Shown: positions 1-9,534, numbered from the stretch's first letter. The stretch is DNA of 64,000 bases from Paenibacillus allorhizosphaerae (GCF_910594985.1 NZ_CAJVCE010000005.1:62001-126000); one strand, 5' to 3'. Made by a program: numbers and translations. The notes: generated by a model not told the origin, from the letters alone.

Positions 1-253
1 CGATTTCATCCAAATAGGACATGACCTCGATTTTATGCGGGATCGTTACGTTCACCCCGCGAAATTGCAGCGCCCGAATCCCGGCGATCGCGTCCTTTAG
101 CGTCCCCGGCAAAATATGAAACGCGGCATAGGCCGCATTCAAACCGGCGACCTCAAAGGCGCGATTCAACATGATCGGCGACTTGGAGTGACGCACCGGA
201 TCACCGAATACACCGTAAAGAATCGTATGACTGTCCAGCTTGTGCTTCCCCAT
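1..253 (-). CDS. aroE: shikimate 5-dehydrogenase, N-terminal part (cut by window edge)
   Basis: Only the first 84 codons are in the window. The translation starts MGKHKLDSHTILYGVFGDP and continues with the substrate-binding signature of shikimate dehydrogenases: the VRHSKSP stretch and then NVTIPHK, whose lysine is the family's catalytic residue. The enzyme reduces 3-dehydroshikimate to shikimate with NADPH in aromatic amino-acid synthesis (family knowledge). The start at 253 has a purine-rich GGGAGAGAGGA just upstream. It lies 59 bp downstream of yqeH on the same strand, the order found in Bacillus subtilis (yqeG-yqeH-aroE). The identification is firm; the C-terminal NADP-binding half cannot be assessed. 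Confidence 0.9.
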   Translation of the reverse strand, partial: MGKHKLDSHTILYGVFGDPVRHSKSPIMLNRAFEVAGLNAAYAAFHILPGTLKDAIAGIRALQFRGVNVTIPHKIEVMSYLDEI

Positions 254-312
254 TCCTCTCTCCCTTTCCCCGTTACTCTACTAGGAGCGAATGCTTCCAA
301 CGACCCGCAAGT

Positions 313-1443
313 CTAAATAAGCGATTCCCGCACGGCCACTTTGACTCCTTTGGGTACATGAACGGCCAGTTCCGCGCCGGCATTGCTGTTCACTTTGATC
401 CACCCGAGACCGGAGATCGATACGTCCAATTCGCTGCCCTTCGGAATCCGGATCGCGTGCTTCGTCAGCTTGGGCAATTCGTCCAAATCCGCTTTCGCCG
501 GAGGCGCCAGCAATTCTCCCTTATGCTCGGCGTACAGCTCATCCGCCCGTTCCAGCTTCGTGCGGTGGGCCGTGATGGCATTCGATACGTAAAAAGTAAA
601 CGACTGACGCTCACCTTGAATGAAATCGAAACGCGCCAGGCTGCCGAAAAATATCGTCTGCCGTTCATTCAACTGGAACACCATCGGTTTGACAGGGCCT
701 CCGGGCATCAGTTTCATCAAATCTTTCTTATTGACCAGCTCGGTTAGACGGTGCTTGTATACAATGCCCGGCGTATCAATAATCGACGATCCGTCATCCA
801 TAGGGATGCGCACCAAATCGAGCGTCGTCCCCGGATATTGCGAAGTCGTCAGCTCGGCATCCAGATCGCTGTAATCGTGTATAAGCCGGTTAATCAGCGT
901 CGACTTGCCGACGTTGGTTGCGCCGACCACATAAATATCGCGGCCGCGCCGGTGCTGATCGAGCACTTCGATGACGCGTTCAAAGCCCATATTTTTTTTG
1001 GCGGAACAGAGAACGACCTCCACCACTTTCAGCCCCGCTTCTTTGGCTTGACGCTGCACCCAGTTCACGATTCGATTGTAATTGGTGACCTTAGGCAGCA
1101 AATCGATTTTGTTCACGACGAGGACAATCGGGTTATTCCCGACAAAACGGGGCAATCCCGATATCATGCTGCCTTCAAAATCGAATAAATCAACGATATT
1201 GACGACGAGCGATTGCGTTGCGCCGACATGGGTCAACAGCTTCAGGAAATCGTCCTGATTCAACGTGATGCCCGACGCTTCGTTATAATTTTTGATGCGG
1301 AAACATCGCTGGCATATGACCGGCTCCCGCGACATCGCTTTTTCCGGCGCATAACCGAGACGCGCCGCATCCTCGTGCTGGAGCAGCACGCCGCATCCCG
1401 CGCAGCGGGTGTCCGCGGTTGTGGTATCTTTACTGGCTGACAT
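313..1443 (-). CDS. yqeH: ribosome biogenesis GTPase YqeH
   Basis: 376 residues. A treble-clef zinc finger at the N-terminus (CAGC, then CQRC about 30 residues later) is followed by a circularly permuted GTPase: the NKIDLL (G4) motif precedes the P-loop GATNVGKST (G1) and DTPG (G3). This order and length are diagnostic for YqeH, which in Bacillus is needed for 30S subunit assembly. It starts at ATG 1443 after TAGGGAATGT, 7 bp after the yqeG stop, and is followed by aroE, so the three genes probably form one transcript, as in B. subtilis. Confidence 0.95.
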   Translation of the reverse strand: MSASKDTTTADTRCAGCGVLLQHEDAARLGYAPEKAMSREPVICQRCFRIKNYNEASGITLNQDDFLKLLTHVGATQSLVVNIVDLFDFEGSMISGLPRFVGNNPIVLVVNKIDLLPKVTNYNRIVNWVQRQAKEAGLKVVEVVLCSAKKNMGFERVIEVLDQHRRGRDIYVVGATNVGKSTLINRLIHDYSDLDAELTTSQYPGTTLDLVRIPMDDGSSIIDTPGIVYKHRLTELVNKKDLMKLMPGGPVKPMVFQLNERQTIFFGSLARFDFIQGERQSFTFYVSNAITAHRTKLERADELYAEHKGELLAPPAKADLDELPKLTKHAIRIPKGSELDVSISGLGWIKVNSNAGAELAVHVPKGVKVAVRESLI

Positions 1444-1450
1444 ACATTCC

Positions 1451-1945
1451 CTACCTTTTCATCATAATCCGGGCGGCTTTCTCCAGCCTTCGGTTCACTT
1501 TCGTAAAAAAACCTTCATCTATGGGAGAAATCGGCTGCACCAGTATCGTATACAGTCCCATTCGATTGCCTCCAAGCACATCGGTCAGCATTTGGTCTCC
1601 AATGACAACCGTTTGCTCCGCTTTCAAATTCATGATGTGCAGCGCCCTGCGAAAAGATGCATTGGTCGGTTTTTTCGCTCTATAAATGAAAGGCAGGGAT
1701 AGCGGCTCCGCGAATTGGGTGACCCGCTCGCGTTGGTTATTCGAAACGATGACGATCTGAAAGCCTACTTGCCCGACGACCTTGAGCCAATCGATCAGCT
1801 CCGGCGTGGCAAGCGGCGCTTTCGCCCCAACCAGCGTGTTATCCAAATCCGTTATAATGCCGCGATATCCCTGCTTGTACAATGCGTGCAGATCAATTTC
1901 GTAAATCGAGTTAACCTGTTGTTGCGGAATGAGCTTTTTCAACAA
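1451..1945 (-). CDS. yqeG: YqeG family HAD-IIIA phosphatase
   Basis: 164 residues from the TTG at 1945. The HAD motif I reads DLDNTLV (two aspartates), motif II is VSNN, and motif III ends in GDQMLTDVLGGNRMG, all close to B. subtilis YqeG. The longest frame begins with a GTG at 1954, but that codon lies inside the GAGGTGA ribosome binding site. The TTG eight bases further gives an MLKK N-terminus like that of YqeG. It is the first gene of the yqeG-yqeH-aroE block. The physiological substrate is not known. Confidence 0.88.
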   Translation of the reverse strand: MLKKLIPQQQVNSIYEIDLHALYKQGYRGIITDLDNTLVGAKAPLATPELIDWLKVVGQVGFQIVIVSNNQRERVTQFAEPLSLPFIYRAKKPTNASFRRALHIMNLKAEQTVVIGDQMLTDVLGGNRMGLYTILVQPISPIDEGFFTKVNRRLEKAARIMMKR

Positions 1946-2014
1946 AACGTTCACCTCGTGAATTTGGACGGACCTATATACGTCAAACTATACCATAATT
2001 GTCCTTTTTGTTGC

Positions 2015-2058
2015 AAAAAAGAAAATAGACCGCTGTGAAAGCACGGTCTTTTCCTTTT
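2015..2058. terminator. probable bidirectional terminator
   Basis: AGACCG (2027-2032) pairs with CGGTCT (2044-2049). T-rich tracts follow on both strands (AAAAAAGAAAA at 2015-2025, TTTTCCTTTTT at 2049-2059). It sits just past the end of the transglutaminase gene on the minus strand. The stem is short, so efficiency is uncertain. Confidence 0.55.
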
Positions 2059-2061
2059 TGA

Positions 2062-4287
2062 TTACATTTGCGAACGCAGTTTTTCCACGCTTTGCGCGGT
2101 TTGGCGCCAATCTTCTTCGGTAACATCCGTTTTGCCGTATTTCGCTTTTTCAAACTGCTGAAGGATCGTATCCAGCTCCGCTGTCATCCACTTGCTCTGC
2201 TTCGTCCACCTTCGGACCGCTTCGCGCAGCGTTTCATGCTCCTCGCGCACGTAGCCGTAGCGGCGGAATATGCGGAGCAGCCGTTCGCACTCGATAATGA
2301 TTTTTTGCTTGAGCAGCTGCGCGCGCCTGCGGCGGGCCCATTCCGCGATCAAATCGATCAGCTGGAAGCGGCGTGCAAGGTACGCAAGCACGGCGAGCAG
2401 AACGAGAACTGCAGCGCCCCAACCGACATGTTTGCCCGTAATCAAACTGCCGTCCGTTTCCGCCGAGTCTGGCGGCGTGGCCGGAACCGTCGATGTATCA
2501 ATGGCCACTTCCGTTTCCGGCACTGCGCGCGGAAGCACGAACCCGGAGGTCGGTTCGAAAGGAATCCACCCGTAACCGGCAAAATACAGCTCCACCCAGG
2601 AATGCGCATCCGAATTCCGTACGGTGTACAACCCGCCGATATCCGGGTCCAGCAGTCCCTCATCCATGGTCATCCCAAGCATTTCTTCTTCATAGGCACT
2701 CGTGCCGGAAGCATAACCTTTCACCCATCGGGCAGGAAGTCCGAGCGAACGAGCCATCACAACCATAGCGGAGGAGTAATAGTCGCAATACCCTTCCTTG
2801 ATCTCGAACAGAAACCGGTCAACGAAGTCGCGGCTTCGGCCTTTGGATAAATCCGGCTTATTCGTATACGGGTACGCCGTTTGCAAGTACTGCTCCAGCT
2901 TTTTGGCTTTATCGTACGCGTTGGTCGCGTCCTTGGTAAGGTCGGCCGCCAGCTTCCGCACGCGCTCGGGCAAGCTGTCCGGCAGCTGTAAAAATTCGGC
3001 CATATCCGGCTTTGACGCCTCTAGCGGCAGCTTGCGCAGCGCCTCTTCGTCTATGACCGGCATTTGCGAAACGACGGTATACGTCTTTGGATAAGGCTGC
3101 CGCTCGCTGTAACGCAGCTCGGACTGCGGCGCATTCCATTGCAGCGGCTCGAAGCCGCTCTTCGCGCCGTTAATGTCCACCATTTTCTCCATGGCATAGG
3201 CGCCGAACAATACAGGATAGCGCTGGTCCGTAAGGAGCGTCACGGTCTGAACGACTTCTACCGTTTTGACTTTACCCGCCGCTTGACGGGGATCCGGCGT
3301 GACCGCAAAGTCCGGACGAACCGCACTCCATGCGCCTCGCCGCTCGCTGTCGCTTTCGTCCCAGCCCCGGCCCGTATACATCGAACGGGATTCGCCTCGC
3401 CAATATCCGCGGTGCGTCGTATCGATCGTCATCACCGGCGTATAGTCAAATTGAAAGCCGCCGCCGAGCATCGTATCGCTGCGGCTATAGCCTGAGGACG
3501 AATCATAGCCATCCACGCTTGCGGACACTTGAATGCCTTTACCCGTCGTGAAATTTACCGGCTCGCCGCGGAACTGTCTCCAAGCGGTGTACGGATCGGT
3601 CAGCAGCGGCCCGGTTTCCGGCATGAGGACGCCCGCAAACACGGTTAAGCTGATCAGGCTCACGACCGGAACCGCGATCGACGCGGGGTAATCGGCAAGC
3701 CGGTTCCAAGCTTCCGGATCTTTGCGGCGCAGGCGGCTAAAGTGGCTGAGAATAAGCAGAAACAATCCGCAGCCTACGACCGCAGCCACTTGAGGCCACA
3801 AATAAATGGACGAGAAAGAGTCGCGTATGCACAGTGCAAGCACGCTTACGATAAGCAGCAAATAAATGCGCCACTTGACCTCCACAAACCAGATGACGGT
3901 CAAATAAGCAACCCAGGCACCAAGCCCAAACCAGAGATAAGGGGTAAGCTCATACAAATTTAAAAATAATTGCGATGAAAAGAAGCTTTGCAGATCCATC
4001 GAATCGATCACTTTATAGCGTTCAAGCACCTGCACGTTGATGGTTACGATCGCTATGAGCTCCAGCGCACCGCGCACAAGCCAATGAAGCCTCGGGAAGT
4101 GCTCGAACACCGCGGTTACAACCAGGGCGAGCTGCACGATGACCACTGTTTCCGCCAGCCACATGCCGTCTTCCTTGCCGAACCAGATCGTAAACTGCAA
4201 AAGAAAAATTCCGCTCAACAACACCGATAACCGGTGCGTCCAACCGCCCCACAGCAGGAGTTTCCACCATGTCATTTTTTTGGTCAT
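2062..4287 (-). CDS. membrane-anchored transglutaminase-like protein (YebA/TgpA type)
   Basis: 741 residues. The N-terminal about 220 residues contain roughly six hydrophobic membrane segments, followed by a long extracytoplasmic region with a transglutaminase core. The catalytic Cys is in GYCDYYSSAMV, the His in SDAHSWVELY and the Asp-equivalent region in PFEPTSGF. A further membrane helix (VLLAVLAYLARRF) and a cytoplasmic DUF4129-like tail follow. The start is the ATG at 4287, which overlaps the stop of the preceding DUF58 gene as ATGA; the frame is open 53 codons further upstream but those lie inside the DUF58 gene. Same order as yeaC-yeaD-yebA in B. subtilis. Proteins of this type are linked to cell-envelope processing; the real substrate is unknown. 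Confidence 0.88.
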   Translation of the reverse strand: MTKKMTWWKLLLWGGWTHRLSVLLSGIFLLQFTIWFGKEDGMWLAETVVIVQLALVVTAVFEHFPRLHWLVRGALELIAIVTINVQVLERYKVIDSMDLQSFFSSQLFLNLYELTPYLWFGLGAWVAYLTVIWFVEVKWRIYLLLIVSVLALCIRDSFSSIYLWPQVAAVVGCGLFLLILSHFSRLRRKDPEAWNRLADYPASIAVPVVSLISLTVFAGVLMPETGPLLTDPYTAWRQFRGEPVNFTTGKGIQVSASVDGYDSSSGYSRSDTMLGGGFQFDYTPVMTIDTTHRGYWRGESRSMYTGRGWDESDSERRGAWSAVRPDFAVTPDPRQAAGKVKTVEVVQTVTLLTDQRYPVLFGAYAMEKMVDINGAKSGFEPLQWNAPQSELRYSERQPYPKTYTVVSQMPVIDEEALRKLPLEASKPDMAEFLQLPDSLPERVRKLAADLTKDATNAYDKAKKLEQYLQTAYPYTNKPDLSKGRSRDFVDRFLFEIKEGYCDYYSSAMVVMARSLGLPARWVKGYASGTSAYEEEMLGMTMDEGLLDPDIGGLYTVRNSDAHSWVELYFAGYGWIPFEPTSGFVLPRAVPETEVAIDTSTVPATPPDSAETDGSLITGKHVGWGAAVLVLLAVLAYLARRFQLIDLIAEWARRRRAQLLKQKIIIECERLLRIFRRYGYVREEHETLREAVRRWTKQSKWMTAELDTILQQFEKAKYGKTDVTEEDWRQTAQSVEKLRSQM

Positions 4288-5531
4288 CCGTGCCGCCCTC
4301 CCAACCGGGCCGGAAGCTCCGACAACGTCTGGATCGAATAGCCGGTAATTCCTTTGGATTTCAGCTGCAAAATCCAGGCATCCTTGCCGGTGGAATCGTT
4401 GCCGATCCAAAGATGACACGGATTCATCTGCTGCTGCTTCAGCCAAGTCAATATTTGCAGCATAGGCTCGCCGGACAGCGGGCTGACGATAGCCATAAAG
4501 CTGCCGGGCACAAGCTGCTGCACTTTCTCCAGCAGTACTTGCCTAAGTCCCATCGGGCCGTCGGCCTCCACATCGATAAAGTGCTGCATGGCCGCATTAT
4601 AAACGGATTGCCCCGAGCGAGGTTCAAAGTAAACGTCGTCACTCCCCCGTGAAACAAGGCCGAAAGAAAGATCGCGGCTAGAGCCGTATTGGAACAAGGA
4701 CGCCGCGACCGAAACGGCCAGTTCGAACTGTTCCTCCCCGCCGTACGCTTTCACGGACCGGTCAAGCACGAGATAAGATTTGGGAAGCGATTCACGTTCG
4801 AATTCCTTGGACTTCCACGTCCCCGTCTTGGCTGTCGCGTTCCAGTGAATCCGCGAAATACGATCGCCGTAAATATATTCGCGAACGCCGTTAATTTGCG
4901 TCGTCTCCCGGGACGCCCGGGTCGTTGTCGAATGGTGATTCGTTCCCTTCAGCATATGATGGAATTGCTGCCATTCCCGGATCGGGACCATTTGCGGCAG
5001 CACGGAAATGCTCTGAGGCAGATCCAGCTCGCCGCTGTGCTCGAACAGGCCGAATATATCTTCGGTGACGCATTCCGTCCGGCCGAAGTAATAATGCCCG
5101 CGGCGCATGGACGGCGTCTTGTATTCCCAATGCGCCCGCCGGCGCCAATCGGGCACAAGCGTCGCCTCGAACGTCAGCTCCCGCCCGGTCTTGTGGAACA
5201 TCCGATCCTTCACGAATATATACGGCATCGGCCAAAAGCCCGGGATTTGCAGCTGCAAGGAAATGGTGAGCGACGTGCCCGCTTCAATCGTCGATCCGAA
5301 ATCGACATTTGACAACGTGCGGTTGCCCTGGGTTCTCCGAATGCCGCTCCACTGCCCGAGCAGCAAGTAAACGCTAAGAATCGATATAATGACAAACAGC
5401 ATGAAAGCCAGCTTCCCGCCCTGGAACAATAAAAATCCCAGACTACACAAAAAGGTGATGAGCACAGCCCAAAATTTGCGGCTGTACCGCGGCCGTTCCG
5501 CCAGCTTGTGGGCATAGGAAGATTTAATCAT
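4284..5531 (-). CDS. DUF58 domain protein (YeaD-like)
   Basis: About 415 residues with two hydrophobic N-terminal helices (FWAVLITFLCSLGFLLF and FVIISILSVYLLLG). The DUF58 hallmark REYIYGDRISRIHWNATAKT follows about two-thirds in, then a vWA-like remainder. DUF58 proteins work with MoxR AAA ATPases, possibly as scaffold or chaperone partners for envelope proteins (family knowledge, no fixed biochemical role). Two close starts exist: ATG 5537 (ATGA overlap with the MoxR stop) and ATG 5531; GGGAG is correctly spaced (8 nt) only for 5531. The 3' end overlaps the transglutaminase start, so the three genes are translationally coupled. Confidence 0.88.
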   Translation of the reverse strand: MIKSSYAHKLAERPRYSRKFWAVLITFLCSLGFLLFQGGKLAFMLFVIISILSVYLLLGQWSGIRRTQGNRTLSNVDFGSTIEAGTSLTISLQLQIPGFWPMPYIFVKDRMFHKTGRELTFEATLVPDWRRRAHWEYKTPSMRRGHYYFGRTECVTEDIFGLFEHSGELDLPQSISVLPQMVPIREWQQFHHMLKGTNHHSTTTRASRETTQINGVREYIYGDRISRIHWNATAKTGTWKSKEFERESLPKSYLVLDRSVKAYGGEEQFELAVSVAASLFQYGSSRDLSFGLVSRGSDDVYFEPRSGQSVYNAAMQHFIDVEADGPMGLRQVLLEKVQQLVPGSFMAIVSPLSGEPMLQILTWLKQQQMNPCHLWIGNDSTGKDAWILQLKSKGITGYSIQTLSELPARLGGRHG

Positions 5532-5533
5532 CG

Positions 5534-6493
5534 TCATTTCTCCCAACGCACGGGCACTTTCACCTGCTGGAATACCGATTGAAGCACGGACTGCACCGTC
5601 GCTCCTTCCATCCTTGCTTCCGCCTGGAGCAAAATCCGGTGGCCCAGCACGTAAGGCGCCAAAAACTTAATATCGTCCGGAATTACAAATTCACGTTCAT
5701 TCAGCAGCGCATACGCCTTGGCCGCTTGTACCAGCGCGAGGGTAGCCCGCGGGCTCGCGCCCAAAAAAATCGCGGGATGCTCACGTGTCAAGCGCGTGAT
5801 GGCAATCAAATAAGCAGCAACCGCTTCTTCCAGATGTACTTGTTTGACGAACTGCTGAATCGAGAGAATTTGCTCGCTGTCTGCAACAGGCTCGAGCGCT
5901 TCCAGCGGATGAACGATACTTTGTGATACGATCATGCGCATCTCGGTCTGCTCGTCGGGATAGCCCAGACTGAATTTCATCATAAACCGGTCGAGCTGTG
6001 CTTCCGGTAAAATATAAGTTCCTTCGAAATCGATCGGGTTTTGCGTAGCGAGCAGCAGGAACAGCTTCGGCAGCTCATGCGTTTCCCCGTCTACGGTAAT
6101 ATGGCGTTCCTCCATCGCTTCGAGCAGAGCGGACTGCGTCTTCGTCGTTGCGCGGTTGATTTCGTCGGCAAGCAAAATATTGGTCATGATCGGACCCGGC
6201 CGGAACATGAAAACCTCATCCCGGGGATGATAAATGGATACGCCGGTGATATCGGTAGGAAGGAGGTCGGGATTGCATTGAATGCGGCGGAATTGGCCGC
6301 GAATCGATTTGGCAAGCGCTTTGATCAAAACCGTTTTGCCTGTGCCCGGCACGTCTTCCAGAAGCACGTGGCCTCCGGCCAGCATCGCCGTGAGCAGCAA
6401 TTTAATTTCGTCGGTTTTGCCTAATATACAAGACTCCAAATTTTCTTGTATGCGTTTTAACGCTTGAACTTCTTCTCTGATCATTGTCTCCAT
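5534..6493 (-). CDS. MoxR family AAA+ ATPase (YeaC-like)
   Basis: 319 residues. The Walker A motif is DVPGTGKT (around residue 45), the Walker B LLADEINRA, and the sensor region reads LATQNPIDFEGTY, a MoxR hallmark. A C-terminal helical lid follows. ATG 6493 has a strong AAGGAGGA site 8 nt upstream; an internal ATG four codons on lacks one. First gene of the MoxR-DUF58-transglutaminase block, so it is probably the energy-using chaperone component for the two membrane partners (inference from conserved context). Confidence 0.92.
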   Translation of the reverse strand: METMIREEVQALKRIQENLESCILGKTDEIKLLLTAMLAGGHVLLEDVPGTGKTVLIKALAKSIRGQFRRIQCNPDLLPTDITGVSIYHPRDEVFMFRPGPIMTNILLADEINRATTKTQSALLEAMEERHITVDGETHELPKLFLLLATQNPIDFEGTYILPEAQLDRFMMKFSLGYPDEQTEMRMIVSQSIVHPLEALEPVADSEQILSIQQFVKQVHLEEAVAAYLIAITRLTREHPAIFLGASPRATLALVQAAKAYALLNEREFVIPDDIKFLAPYVLGHRILLQAEARMEGATVQSVLQSVFQQVKVPVRWEK

Positions 6494-6716
6494 CTTCCGG
6501 TCCTCCTTGAGTAGTGGGCTCGTAATATATACGTAACAAGAGGTCTAAAGTTCTAGTTATCTTGTTATTTGACAACAAACAGAAAGTAAGCAGCTTATTT
6601 ACATTGTACAGGATTCCAAAATCGGCGTATACTTGTAAAAATGCTGAAATTGTTTGTATAATTACACATTTCAGAATATTTTTACTAAGCGGTTCGGGGC
6701 GTTTGAATCGATCGCC

Positions 6717-6745
6717 AAAAAAGCTCCGGAAATATACCGGAGCTT
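6717..6745 (-). terminator. rho-independent terminator after spoVA locus
   Basis: AAGCTCCGG (6721-6729) and CCGGAGCTT (6737-6745) form a perfect 9-bp stem with a 7-base loop. On the minus strand a T run (complement of 6717-6722) follows. It lies 30 bp past the last spoVA gene. Between it and the MoxR start (6494-6716) I see only promoter-type AT-rich sequence. Confidence 0.85.
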
Positions 6746-6774
6746 CGCCTGAAAAATGGGGATTATGATGTGTT

Positions 6775-7149
6775 TTATCCTTGCGGCTTGAACACCAGCG
6801 CAGCCAAGAAGGAGAAAATAATCGCCGCCGAAATCCCCGCGCTCGTCACCTCGAAAATGCCGGTGATAATCCCGATCGCGCCGTTCGTCTTGAGCTCCGC
6901 CAGCGCCCCGTGCACCAGCGAGTTGCCGAAGCTCGTAATGGGTACGGTGGCGCCGGCACCGGCGAACTCGATAAAGCGGTCGTACAAGCTCTTATTGCCG
7001 ATCACGATGCCGTCGACGACAGCGCCGGCAACAACGAGCGTGCTCATTGTATGAGCCGGCGTCAGCCGAAATACATCCATTAGCAGCTGGCCTACGACGC
7101 ATATGGCTCCGCCGATCACAAAAGCCCACACAAACTGCATCCAATTCAT
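6775..7149 (-). CDS. spoVAE: stage V sporulation protein AE (SpoVAEb type)
   Basis: 124 residues, almost entirely hydrophobic: segments around 5-25, 35-55, 60-85 and 95-120. The motif [19 protein letters not shown] is the SpoVAC/SpoVAE family signature and recurs in the spoVAC product upstream. SpoVA proteins form the inner-membrane channel for dipicolinic acid in spores (family knowledge). The gene starts directly after the spoVAD stop. This is the short AEb form; no SpoVAEa, AA, AB or AF gene is present here, which points to a secondary locus rather than the full sporulation operon. Confidence 0.92.
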   Translation of the reverse strand: MNWMQFVWAFVIGGAICVVGQLLMDVFRLTPAHTMSTLVVAGAVVDGIVIGNKSLYDRFIEFAGAGATVPITSFGNSLVHGALAELKTNGAIGIITGIFEVTSAGISAAIIFSFLAALVFKPQG

Positions 7150-8163
7150 TTATTTTTCCTCGCTTTCTATCGCTACCGCGTGCGCGATGCACGGAATGCT
7201 TTCGCCCTGCTGAAAGGATAAAGGGGATAACAACGCCCCGGTCGCCACGACAAGCACGCGCTTCAGCTCGCCCTTGCTCATTCTTTTCAATATATGTCCA
7301 TAAGTGACGGTTGCCGAGCAGCCGCAGCCGCTTCCTCCCGCCTGTACGTTTTGTTTTTCCAGATCGTAAATCATCAGTCCGCAATCGTAATAATTCGTTT
7401 GTTTGATCGGAATTTTATGTTTTTCCAGCAAACCGCAAGCAATGTCGTAGCCTACCGAAGCCAAGTCGCCGGTTACGATCAGATCATAGTAGCCGGGTTC
7501 GCGCCCGAAGTCGCGAAAGTGGGACTGCATTGTATCCACCGCCGCCGGAGCCATCGCCGCCCCCATGTTGAACGGGTCCTTGATCCCCATATCGATAACC
7601 CGCCCGATGGTCGCCCCCGTGACGACCGGCCCTTTGCCTTCTTTCGCCACGACGGCCGCCCCCGCTCCCGTTACGGTGTATTGCGCTGTAGGAGGCTTCT
7701 GCGAGCCGTATTCGGTCGGGTAGCGGAACTGCTTTTCCGCAGTGCTGTTATGGCTGCAAGTACCGGCCATCACCTGATGGCCGAACCCGGAATCGACCAT
7801 CATCGATGCGATCGCAAGACCCTCCATCGACGTGGAGCAGGCACCGAATATGCCCAAATACGGGATTTGCATCGTACGGACGGCAAAGCTGTTGCTGATG
7901 ATTTGGTTAAGCAAATCTCCGCCGACGTAAAATTGGATGTGGTCCTTCGTCAGGCCAGCGTTTTCGATGGCGAGTTTGGCCGCTTCCTCCAGCAGTCTTT
8001 TCTCCGCTTTTTCCCAGCTATCCTGTCCGACCATCGTATCGGCGTGCACGATATCGAACTGATCTCCCAAAGGCCCTGAGCCTTCGTCCGGTCCGACGAC
8101 GGTTGCGGTTCCGATAATGACGGGACGGTTCGTAAACTCCCAGCTTTGATACCCTTTCAGCAT
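7150..8163 (-). CDS. spoVAD: stage V sporulation protein AD
   Basis: 337 residues with thiolase-like architecture. It includes the GACSTSMEGLAIASMMVD nucleophile-elbow region and the GSGCGCSATVTYGHIL segment near the C-terminus, both typical of SpoVAD. SpoVAD binds dipicolinic acid on the spore inner membrane (known for B. subtilis). The stop is adjacent to the spoVAE start and the start adjacent to the spoVAC stop, so the three genes are one unit. Length is normal for the family. Confidence 0.95.
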   Translation of the reverse strand: MLKGYQSWEFTNRPVIIGTATVVGPDEGSGPLGDQFDIVHADTMVGQDSWEKAEKRLLEEAAKLAIENAGLTKDHIQFYVGGDLLNQIISNSFAVRTMQIPYLGIFGACSTSMEGLAIASMMVDSGFGHQVMAGTCSHNSTAEKQFRYPTEYGSQKPPTAQYTVTGAGAAVVAKEGKGPVVTGATIGRVIDMGIKDPFNMGAAMAPAAVDTMQSHFRDFGREPGYYDLIVTGDLASVGYDIACGLLEKHKIPIKQTNYYDCGLMIYDLEKQNVQAGGSGCGCSATVTYGHILKRMSKGELKRVLVVATGALLSPLSFQQGESIPCIAHAVAIESEEK

Positions 8164-8643
8164 TTATTTCCCCCCTATGCCAAGCGCCAGGTGAATTAAT
8201 CCGATAATGAACGCGGCGACCGTACCGAATACGATGACGGAACCTGCGAGCTTGAACATATTGCCGCCAACGCCGAGAACGAGTCCTTCGCTTTTATGCT
8301 CCAACGCCGCTGAACAAACGGAGTTGGCAAAACCGGTAACCGGAACGGCCGAGCCGGCACCCGCCCATTGCGCAATTTTGTCGTATACGCCGAGGCAGGT
8401 CAGTACGACGGAAATAAAAATAAGCACGGCGACCGTGGGGTTCCCTGCCGTTTGCTGCGTGAAGCCAAATACGTTAATGAACATTTGCATCAAGCATTGG
8501 CCGATGAGACAAATAAACCCGCCAACCAAAAATGCGCGGATACAATTTTTGAATACGGGACGTGCCGGTTCCCGCTTTTTGGCGAATTCCTGATATTCCT
8601 GCTGTGTCCAAGTTAGTTTCTGCATCTTTGTCTTCGTTGACAA
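8164..8643 (-). CDS. spoVAC: stage V sporulation protein AC
   Basis: 159 residues with a basic N-terminal stretch (KKREPARPVFKNC) and four hydrophobic segments. It carries the same GAGSAVPVTGFANSV motif as SpoVAE. SpoVAC acts as a mechanosensitive channel component for dipicolinate release (known for B. subtilis). It follows the DUF421 gene by 30 bp and precedes spoVAD with no gap. Confidence 0.95.
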   Translation of the reverse strand: MSTKTKMQKLTWTQQEYQEFAKKREPARPVFKNCIRAFLVGGFICLIGQCLMQMFINVFGFTQQTAGNPTVAVLIFISVVLTCLGVYDKIAQWAGAGSAVPVTGFANSVCSAALEHKSEGLVLGVGGNMFKLAGSVIVFGTVAAFIIGLIHLALGIGGK

Positions 8644-8673
8644 CTGCGATTCCCCCTTCGTATGATCGATGAA

Positions 8674-9534
8674 TTACCGTTTGAGCAGCGGCATCACGGA
8701 TTCGATAACCCCGGCCATTTGCTCCGAGCAGCGACCGTACATGCGCTTAGCTAAAAATTTGTCCGTTGACAGGCTGTACAAAGCCAGATCCGCTTCGCAT
8801 TTTTTGAGCGTAGCGAGCAGTGTCTCCTTTTGAGACGCCTGCGGGAGTTGGAGCATATCGTCGTATACATCTATCTGTAGCTGACCGTAGGAATCCACCT
8901 GCCCGATGAACACATTCTCCAAGGTTACGCCTATTTTCTCCAACTCCGTCAGCAACCATTCCCGACTCAATCCACGAGTGGCCAGCGGCTCGTCCATTAT
9001 GCTTCCGTCCATGATGACCGTTTGCGTTTCCTGTTCCGGCCCGACTTTAATGCCCAGCTTTTTCGGTGTCAGCGGCTGATTTTCCGCTTTCAGCAAAACG
9101 CTCAATTCTCCCGTCGCTTCAAGAACGGCGAATTCGACATCGGCCATGTTAAACACGTTTTTCTTTCGCAGCTGCCCAAGCAATTCGTCCGTAGAATACC
9201 GTTCTTTCTTTAAGTTATCTTCCAGTACTTTGCCTTCTTTGATAAAAATCGTTCCTTTTCCCTCAACCAATTCGCGAATTCTTTTGCTTTTCAAGGTAAT
9301 GAATTCGAACAGGAACGGAACGGAAAACCAGACCAATATGGCCGTTATTCCAAGCATAAAATGAGCTTCGATATCGGTAGAAATAAAACCAGCGATTTCC
9401 CCGAGCGTGATGCCCGCGACATATTCGAAAAACGTAAGCTGGGCAATTTGTTTTTTTCCTAATATGCGAGTCAATAAAAATAAAATGGCAACAGCGGCCA
9501 AGGATCGCACCGCAATGTGTGTCCACTCCGGCAA
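8674..9534 (-). CDS. DUF421 (YetF-type) membrane protein
   Basis: 286 residues from the TTG at 9534. Three N-terminal membrane helices (VRSLAAVAILFLLTRILG, FFEYVAGITLGEIAGFI, ITAILVWFSVPFLFEFI) are followed by two soluble DUF421 modules. The second includes GSIMDEPLATRGLSREWLL, and a C-terminal DUF421-associated tail follows. The longest frame extends to 9627, but only the TTG at 9534 has a ribosome binding site (AAAGGAG, 9 nt upstream). YetF-type proteins occur in spores, and DUF421-spoVAC-AD-AEb is the arrangement of the spoVA2-type clusters of other spore formers (family knowledge). First gene of the operon; divergent from the DUF1657 gene. Confidence 0.88.
   Translation of the reverse strand: MPEWTHIAVRSLAAVAILFLLTRILGKKQIAQLTFFEYVAGITLGEIAGFISTDIEAHFMLGITAILVWFSVPFLFEFITLKSKRIRELVEGKGTIFIKEGKVLEDNLKKERYSTDELLGQLRKKNVFNMADVEFAVLEATGELSVLLKAENQPLTPKKLGIKVGPEQETQTVIMDGSIMDEPLATRGLSREWLLTELEKIGVTLENVFIGQVDSYGQLQIDVYDDMLQLPQASQKETLLATLKKCEADLALYSLSTDKFLAKRMYGRCSEQMAGVIESVMPLLKR

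Noticed and set aside
6562-6768. 68-codon frame between the MoxR and SpoVA units
   Set aside because: No ribosome binding site and it ends in the spoVA terminator; more likely untranslated promoter region.
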